The notes under the pieces are model-generated. The model saw nothing but the letters and a program-made list of their open reading frames with translations, was not told where the DNA came from and did no database searches. DNA of 64,000 nucleotides from Cristatella mucedo. Lineage: Eukaryota > Bryozoa > Phylactolaemata > Cristatellidae. The stretch lies in the NCBI GenBank assembly GCA_009760855.2, contig WPIO01000022.1:128501-192500 (forward strand), given 5' to 3'. The translations under genes were made by a program, and so were the position numbers. Positions 57,037 to 64,000 of this stretch are shown in pieces. Each line of letters begins with the position of its first letter. Positions within the stretch are counted from its first letter, which is position 1.

Positions 57037-60000
57037 CGAGTGTGTGCGCGCGTGCGAGTGTGTGTGTGTGCGTGTGTTCACGTGTGTACTCTTCTACTAG
57101 CCACCAGCTGGTGGCAGCTACAAAACCCTGTTTAGTAATCTCCGTGACTGTTGTTAAATAGCTATTGCTGCTGCTGCTGCTATCAGGCAGCCCTGCCTTA
57201 TAAGAAAGTAACCTTTCGAAGGATTACCGGCTGGAGCAGCGGGTACAAGAGTGACGCCTGCTGGCACTGCCAAGCACCTTGCACGGTCCTTAGCGCTGGA
57301 GGTTGTTCTGAGCTGTCAGCAGCAAATCAGCTGGCGCTCACTGTGTTCCATTTGTGCGCCTGCTGCACGGATTGCAACCTGCTAGCAAGTGTCTCCGAGC
57401 TTTCTTGAGCAGCTTGTATTGGCTGACCTTTGCACTCGAATGGCAGCAGACTTTCTCAAATTGAATCTCAACGATTGTAACCCTCAGCTTGGGACGGCCA
57501 CAATGTCCCATGTACAGGTAATCTAGTTTTACTGTTCCAGAAGGACCTATCTCTGGATGACCGCATCAGCTTCACAGTCAAGTCTGCCTACCTTAATAAT
57601 GTATGCAACTTTGCAAACGTACGGGGGGGGGGGGCGTGCTCAGAAAAAAACGCTGCAACAGAGTTAATCCATGCATCTGTGGCGTCAGTCCAAAATTACA
57701 CCACTTTTCTCCCACGTGCACTGGCTCCCCTACCGTGCAGCTCACCGACTTTGAAGTTCTGTCACTCACTTTTAGGTTCCTTCACTCTCTTGCTCCGACC
57801 TACCTATCAGAACGCCTTTAACAGACTTTACATCATCGTGCCATCCACTCCTCTGACTCGGATCGTTTAGTAGTTGTCCCCCCAACCAATTTCAGATCCC
57901 TCGGTGCCTTCAGTTGCAATGCTCCCAAAGTATTTAACTCACTACCGACTGACATCCCACCATCCCCTAGTAGACATTTTAGCATTTTCAGCATTTGAAA
58001 CGACGCTAAAAAGCCATATTCCACTCAGCAGTTGCTCTGCCGCGTGAATCGTCTTTTATGTGCTCAAGCGTGTTGATATTGAAAACGTTATCACGAATCA
58101 GTTGACACTCTTCGTTGCTTCGTTTCCAGCTCACGCACGCGAATTGCCTGGAAAGTTATGCAGTTCGCTTAGGGTGCCATGCCAATGTTTTGTCAGTGTT
58201 AGTAGTACCATTGCCAAAATAAGCACGTAAGCTGAGCTATGGTTTTGAGTGTGTTGTCACCCCTTTGAATTTTGAGTGCCCGGCAGCGATGCACTTGCCA
58301 CAAGTCACACGCAGAAATGAAATGGAGATGCGAAAGATCTTGGCTCATTTTCATGCCAATCGAATAATTGCCTAGCAGTCTGGACCTCAATGCTAAATCT
58401 GCTTGTTTATATCTGGGTGGCACCACTCATATAGGGGTCCCCTTACGAGCCACTGTTGGACCAACTTATCAATCCCCCTCGACGTGTAGCAAAGACGACC
58501 GCAGAACCCACTACTCACTGTTAAGCTGCAACGGCATGCCGAGTCACAGGATGCATGTATGCAGCTTTTATTTTATTCTCATGACGGCTGCATTAGAGCC
58601 GTTGATCCCTGAGCCTGAGTAAATCAATCTTCCGATGCTTGCTGTACATCAAGCTGGCTCTTCTCAGGCTAATACAATGTCTGTCAAGTGTGGTTTGCGT
58701 CACGGATGCCAAGGAAGGTGGTAACCATGGAGGCAGCTGCTCCAAGACCCACCGATGGCAATTGCGATGGCGCTTTGAATTTATGATGATTTAGCTCGGT
58801 CTTTGCCGTGGAGTTAAGTTACTAGCTCTTCACGACCCTGGTCACGGTTTGAGTCTTGCAGTGGGCGATTCCTTATTGCCTACTGCAAGTGGTGCTGATG
58901 GCCGTTAAGGCTCTTCTGCTTCTATACAATTGAGGTTGTTTAATCAGTGATTGATGGAATATTGGGGATTGTAAAAATCGAGGTGGTGCTAGATGGGGAG
59001 CAAGGGTTTGTCTTGCAGTTGCTCTACTGTAAATATAAATATAATTCGTTTCTATCGACCCTCAAGTGAACTTAATCTCTATTCAGGTGCTTCACATTTG
59101 CCACGGGCTCGAGCCTACGATCTTGGTCATACAATACATTCACCTTAACCTTGGCCGGGGCAAGCACTTTAACCACTGGGCCAAACCAGCTACGCATAAT
59201 ATGGCAGTACCAACCTCAAGCACCTGTGCTGGTGAATTGGTGCTATTGCACCACATGCTATTGCATCGAAAGAGGAACAGCTGTAGTGGTAGGAGTAGCA
59301 GGTCCACATCCTCTTGCTGCCTGGTTTTCAGCTTTAGTGGTTAGTGCTGAGACAACTTTTCTACGTCATCAGCACACGTGTAGGCGTGTGCACGCACGCA
59401 CACACACAATATACACACATCTCACTCCCATCGTCGGTTCGGCCCAGTGTATAAGGTGCTCGCCTTTAACGACCGAGGTCAAGGTGAATGTATTCGATGA
59501 CCAAAGTCGTGAGCTCAAGCCCCGTGGCATATGTGAAGTGCCTGAATAGAGAGCAAGTTCTCTCAGGGCGCTATACAAATGAATTGTGCACTCTATATTC
59601 GTCCAGCAGGCTGCTGTTGGACCGATCATTAACCGGTCTCTGTAGTGCTTGACTGGAGCAGCGGAGGCCGGCAGTGCTCGAAGTGCCACCGTGTGCAGAT
59701 GCCACCCTTCTTCTCCTGCAAGTCGTCTGTCCTGGGTTTCCGAGTTTTGTTAAGTTTCACTTACAGTGCCACAGCATGGCTTGCCAGTGCCCGAGTCGTT
59801 GGGTTAGGACAAGCTATCCGAGGTCATCAAGGGCAGCGGCTGCATCGCATGGCCTTGGCCTTGGCTGAAGATTAAACCTAAGGCAAGTGGCAACGGGCTT
59901 AGATCGATCCGTCGGTCGGATGTTTCTGCCAGAAGAATTTTTTGCCACCCAATCGTTTCCAGCCCATCGATCGATCCGAGCTGGGTCTCGCGCTTGTTTG

Positions 60001-63000
60001 GATTTCAAGTTGCTTGAATAATGGGGTGGGGGGCATCGGTACAGCATACATCGGATGGAGGCCTGTGATCGGCTGTACTCTCAGGCAGCCCTGTCCTTGT
60101 CAGGCCCCATGATGGCGGGTGCAAAAGAGCAAGTTGGCTCGGCAGCCTCGGCAGCAGCTTCAGCTTCCGTGCCTGCCTATCAATTCCCCGCATGTCAATG
60201 AATGCATAATCGACAGAAATTGCCGCTGAGCCCTCTCTTATCCCCCCTTTCACAATAAACTCTCGGCATCGCTGCATCAACGAAAGCTGTACGCAGCGGC
60301 GGCCATGTATATCCATCTCTGTGGTCTCTGCTCGAGTGGTACGAATAAGGGTGGTACAAAGGCTGATGCCCGAAGCTGGTTATCGGCATCGGGAGTGATA
60401 GGACTAGCAATTCGCAGGGAGGCATCGCAAGACCAGGTAGGTGACTAGAGTTCGCCGTGCCAGGCTGAGCTCTTGGCTCGGTGTCAGCTCATTTCATCCC
60501 CCCCCCCCCCGTCGAGTAGCCGGCATTGAACGATGCTCTACTGAGAGTATTAGATTCTAGATTAGATGCTCACTTGCAATAGGCGGGCAAGGCAGCCTTC
60601 TTTCTTTACGTTCGTGACTTGCAATGCATTCCAGAGCAACTGCTGTTCTGGTTGTGCTATGCAGATCAATTTAGTAAAATGTAAGCTCGGCTCTTACATT
60701 GGGCTGCACTTCTGGAACCTGCAGTCAAGCTTTTTCGCCGAGCAGGCTAAGGCCTTACTCATGTCACGATATTGGCTAACGAGTATGTGTACCTGTATAT
60801 GACCTCATGCCAAGAAGTACGTTGGAAGAACTGCAGGTATGCATACGAAACCGATGACAGATTTTTAGCGAGACGTGTAGTCAAACTTTAGTGCACAATT
60901 CTGTGGACAGTGTCCCGTCTGCTTGTCTGGCCTGGTCTGCCTGTCTCTTTCACTGTCCACAGTTCTCTATCTGTCTATTCGTCCACCCGTCCTTCCTTTC
61001 GTCCGTCCTTCTGTCTGTCTCTCGATAAACTGTTCCTGGCCTGATGTAGTTCAAACGGGAAAAGGCTTCAAAGTCAAAACTGGGATGGACGTAAGTAGAA
61101 TGGCTCGCGATAATTTACTCCATGCTGGTTGCAGACCCGCACGGATATGCCAGCAGCCAGACACACTATTAGTTAGCCACCTGGAACTGTCAGGCACCTG
61201 CCAGGCAGGCCCGGGTGAACCGCAAGGTGCATCAACGAATGCAAGCACCGGACAGCACAGCAGGTCCCAAGAGGGAGGGGAGTGAGCCGCACCGCTAGAT
61301 GCCACCGGCCGACTGAGGCTGCTTTCAATTATGCACCTCTCAGCAGCCTTCTGACCTGGTTGAAGCAGTATTGCGTGACTGGACCATGGTCCGTTGTTAG
61401 CTGGCCGTTTTCGGCTTTCAGCTGTAATTACCCTTGTGTGCTGCCGACGATGAATTCCTTATCTGCCCCTTCGTGTCGGACAATGGCCTGCTTTGCACCT
61501 GGCTATTCTGGTTGGGGGGGGCTTCAAAAGCTGACTCGAGATGTCTTGAGCATTGATGAATACCGTCGAGAATTTCTTCACCTTCAGCTCGATCAGTGAG
61601 CAGCTGGCACCTGCCGAGCTCTGCCACCGACTGCCTGGAACAACGGGCGCCTGCAACTCTCGCATTGTGATGCCAGTGAGCTAGCAGCTCTATGCTGCAG
61701 GTTAAAGCTAGGCTCGATGCGAGTTCTGTTGCAATTGCCCGAGCTCTGCAGGCTTAGCAGCCTCCTCAAGCTTTGTTCCGGTGCGCCCGTGCGCATGTGG
61801 ATATGTTCGTGTGGGGGGCCGAGGTGGCTGAGGTGGGTAGCCGGCTTAAGTCTGCCCTCACAGCAGCTAATCATGTCAGCCTCGGGGCCTACCGCGTCTT
61901 ACGTGAGAGCAGAGCGCAGGAGCACGGCAGTGCGGCACAGGGCCAATTCCGGCTAGGCCAGTACCGTCGGCTACCGGTGTAGTGGCTTGTCATCCTTTTG
62001 TTCAGCACTGTCGTAGAGATCGTTTGTCAAGCTCACTGCTACCGTCGGCATCGGGGGGGGGGGGGGGCCTCGATCGGCGCCTGTAGGCAATCAATCTTCT
62101 AGCCGCTTATTGCTCAGTCGCTAAGAACACTCGTGCTCGGTTGCATGTATTTTCTACACGAAGCACATGGCAGCCTGTGGTCCAGTGGTGTTCGTGCATG
62201 GCCCTAGCTGCCATAACGCCCTGCCAACTCTGCTCCCTGCCCCCCCCCCACTGCGACTCACTCTCTCCACTACAGCAGCATAATAATAATAATAATAATA
62301 ATATTGCACTTGATAAAGCGCCCTCAGAGAACTTAATCTCTTTCTAGGCGCTTTACATTTGCTGCAAAGTGATATGCAATAGAATAGTAAGTAAAATCAT
62401 GCTTGAAAAACAAACAAAATAAATAATATGGTTAGGGGTTACATGCACAGGGTCAGCATGCAAATGTGGTTAGTGGCAGCATGCACAGTGTCAGCACCCG
62501 TAAGCACATCAATGACGAATCACCTTTTGCCCGCATCACTAGCGATCGGCTGGCTCACCGGCAGCTCACCTACTCGGCCGTCGGATTGCCTCGGGCACAG
62601 CCAACCCACCATCACCGCCACCACCCACATATTGGTAGCATGCCGGACGTTTGGGGAGCTTTTTCTGTCCCCTGCCTCCTCTTTCTCTCCAACTCAACTC
62701 GTCACTTCTTCCCGTCACCGGTTTCCACTTTTCCGTGATGTCCACCACTGCCGCACCGGTTTGTGTGCTGGTTTGCTGTTGTGTCTCGTTACTCTAGCTC
62801 CTTAAAGGCAGCTGCATCGTGTGAGAGTTTGTTGGGTAAGTCTATCCAGACTGTGCTGTGCACGATCTCATAGAGTGATGTTATAATTGGTGGAAGTGAA
62901 GGCCTCGGAGCCCCAGCGTGCTGGTGGCTACTGTATGGCGTTTAGCCGAGATAGTCTAGTCTGCATTTAAGCTCCTAGTTTGTACGCTCAACCCGTAACT

Positions 63001-63850
63001 GAGGCCCGTAGTTGCTTTTTGCTTTGGCTTGCACCAACCAACCAAGTCGCATTTCGAGCCCGGTGGCAATACTTTATTCATTAGTTTGCAAGTAGGACCG
63101 CACCTTCGAGCACACATGCACACACACACATGCACACACACACACACACACACACAACACACACACACACAACTGCTGCTAGATGTTGTAGAAATGCTTC
63201 TATCCTGAAAGCTTGCACTTCAGAATGCTTTGGTTTGACAAAATAGTGCTTGTGGACCACTGCAGGTTTGCCCTTGGCCTACCTACAAGACAGGGTGATC
63301 GTGACAGCAGTAAGCTACTAGCAGCAGTGAATGAAATGCTTAAGGCAATCTCCACTAATCGTCAGATTCACAAGAGAATATTTTAAATGTGTACATTGAT
63401 ATAGAGTGTAAACACATAGGTGTACGCATGTTTTACTACGTGCCGGGCAAGCAATTCGTTAATTCACAGGCAGACTTGCTGCTGCCGCCCGGCCCACATA
63501 TCGGGTTGCTGCAACGGCATGTCAGAGTACTGCAGTCACGTGCAGCTAGCTAGCTACTCAAAGATGCTAGCTCGAAGGTGCCGGCCGACCTGCCTGCAAG
63601 CCGCTGCTATGGTCACCGACGCAGCCACTTGCACACAAATGCGAGTCACGTGCGCACACTGCTCGCGTGACTGCTCGCGTGACTCGCTGCACTGCTTGTT
63701 TGTTGCAGGCGTTCGATGTCGCCGAGGAGGCGCTCGGCGTTCCAGCTCTGCTCGACGCAGAGGACATGGTGCGCATGTCGGAGCCGGACAAGTTCAGCAT
63801 CGTTACGTATGTGGCGCAGCTGTACCACTGCTTCCAGGACAAGAAACCGG
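52547..63850 (+). CDS. MICALL: MICAL-like protein, N-terminal calponin-homology domain (5' end of gene, continues right)
   Basis: Three exons (52547-52701, 56756-56804, 63709-63850) join in phase to give 115 codons that are essentially one CH domain. Landmarks in order are [53 protein letters not shown] and [20 protein letters not shown], then [22 protein letters not shown]-like proteins are endosomal scaffolds with a CH domain, a LIM domain and a C-terminal Rab-binding coiled coil, linking Rab8/Rab13/Rab35-type GTPases, EHD proteins and actin. ALLDAEDM and YENN-LAFDVAE are closer to MICAL-like than to EHBP1, MICAL or spectrin CH domains. No FAD monooxygenase domain precedes it, arguing against MICAL itself. 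The Met is at 52547, 13 residues before the domain Trp, as in family members. LIM and Rab-binding parts must lie beyond the window. Confidence 0.88.
54733..55018. repeat. 13-bp minisatellite, 22 perfect copies
   Basis: Unit GGTCATGGTCGCA repeated exactly 22 times without a visible substitution. Because 13 is not divisible by three and the unit has no stop in any forward register, all three plus frames read the same 13-residue repeat. Each junction creates an AGGTCA hexamer. Confidence 0.97.
55017..55048. repeat. 12-bp inverted repeat at minisatellite edge
   Basis: CAGGCAGCAGCT and its exact reverse complement around an 8-base loop, directly at the right end of the 13-bp array. Confidence 0.9.
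56518..56556. repeat. 39-bp perfect palindrome
   Basis: CAGCGCTCGGAGCACCTGA, one central C, then the exact reverse complement. It lies about 200 bp before MICALL-like exon 2. Confidence 0.96.
56756..56804 (+). CDS. MICALL: MICALL-like coding exon 2 (49-bp micro-exon)
   Basis: A strong tttgtttcag acceptor precedes the exon. One base completes Ile, then [16 protein letters not shown], then a GTATGT donor. This DF-LS-ENVYENN linker is highly characteristic of MICAL-like and MICAL CH domains. Confidence 0.92.
56931..57083. repeat. (GT)n microsatellite with GC interruptions
   Basis: About 150 bp of alternating purine-pyrimidine GT and GC units just after the micro-exon; a good candidate for Z-DNA-forming sequence. 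Confidence 0.95.
57440..58095 (+). mobile_element. L2-type LINE fragment, diverged
   Basis: Encodes [29 protein letters not shown] and [20 protein letters not shown] with frameshifts. The tail is missing. Confidence 0.78.
58795..58960 (+). mobile_element. SINE-B copy
   Basis: Head with TAAGTTACTAGCTCTTCACG and B-box-like GGTTTGAGTCTTGC; body GCTGATGGCCGTTAAGGCTC; end TGAGGTTGTTTAATCAGTGA. Confidence 0.75.
59046..59192 (-). mobile_element. SINE-A copy, minus strand
   Basis: In antisense: tail hairpin (AAGCACCTGAATAGAGATTA), B box region GGCTCGAGCC, internal GTGAATGTATTG, and A box TGGCCCAGTGGTTAAAG. Confidence 0.8.
59430..59589 (+). mobile_element. SINE-A copy, most complete
   Basis: A box GGCCCAGTGTATAAGGTGC, both GACC(G/A)A(G/A)GTC repeats around GTGAATGTATTCGATG, then GTGGCATATGTGAAGTGCCT and an intact hairpin ending GGGCGCTATACAAATGAATT. 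Confidence 0.82.
62281..62523 (-). mobile_element. L2-type LINE 3' end
   Basis: (AAT)n, intact antisense tail hairpin and 3' UTR nearly identical to the copies at 22689 and 41595. Confidence 0.88.
62524..63113. other. no gene seen
   Basis: Intronic DNA with no recognised motif. Confidence 0.5.
63114..63170. repeat. (CA)n microsatellite
   Basis: About 55 bp of CA units with ATGC interruptions on the left. Confidence 0.95.
63709..63850 (+). CDS. MICALL: MICALL-like coding exon 3 (C-terminal half of CH domain)
   Basis: Acceptor tttgttgcag, then [20 protein letters not shown] and [20 protein letters not shown], ending DKKP plus one base at a GTGAGC donor. It completes the domain; the next exon lies beyond the window. 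Confidence 0.93.
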
Positions 63851-64000
63851 GTGAGCTCCGTCGACTGGGCTCCGGCTTCCTGCTGTGACCTGTGACCTCC
63901 CGAGGTCGGTCCACTTACAATGGAGGTCGGCCAGGGTCGGCCCTGCTGGACGGTCCTGGCAGCTGTCCAGCAGCTTCGTTGTCTTCACACATTATCAATG

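Larger units (their letters stand above)
56805..63708 (+). other. MICALL-like intron 2
   Basis: About 6.9 kb holding a GT array, an L2 fragment, SINE copies in both orientations, an L2 3' end at 62281 and a CA array. Between these, unassigned DNA at 59590-62280 has scattered open frames (for example 61282-61599) with no recognised motif. Confidence 0.8.

Overview
This is nuclear DNA from an animal, most likely an invertebrate; I cannot name the species. The evidence is two spliced genes of metazoan type with GT-AG introns, many CR1/L2-type LINE fragments, tRNA-derived SINEs, short LTR elements, a decayed gypsy integrase, long dinucleotide arrays and several CpG-dense blocks. Nothing looks bacterial: there are no operons, rRNA genes, tRNA genes or CRISPR arrays.

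Left end (about 0.46-10.65 kb, minus strand): HADHB, the beta subunit (3-ketoacyl-CoA thiolase) of the mitochondrial trifunctional protein. I place nine coding exons with matching splice phases. One internal exon of about 100 bp is not found in the 7.3-kb first intron, and the last exon lies beyond the left edge. A CpG-rich block upstream (10.65-11.18 kb) is the likely promoter. A possible terminal exon of another minus-strand gene lies at 11.19-11.48 kb.

Middle (about 11-46 kb): intergenic DNA dominated by repeats. It has L2 LINE copies in both orientations, two SINE families (SINE-A, whose 3' end copies the L2 tail hairpin, and SINE-B with a different tail), a decayed transposon-associated coding sequence (17.0-18.3 kb), a gypsy integrase fragment (29.7-30.8 kb), solo LTRs, and a compact LTR element (40.2-43.7 kb) with an initiator-Met-tRNA primer site that is itself split by an L2 insertion. 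CpG-rich blocks lie at 31.4-33.5, 38.5-39.2, 44.5-45.2 and 46.8-49.3 kb.

Right end (52.5-64 kb, plus strand): the 5' end of a MICAL-like (MICALL) gene. Three exons spread over 11 kb encode a calponin-homology domain that reads through without a break. The gene continues beyond the right edge. Its introns and upstream DNA hold a perfect 22-copy 13-bp minisatellite, a 39-bp perfect palindrome and other hairpins, GT arrays and further SINE/LINE fragments. The two genes have no evident functional link: one is in mitochondrial fatty-acid oxidation, the other in Rab/actin-linked membrane traffic.
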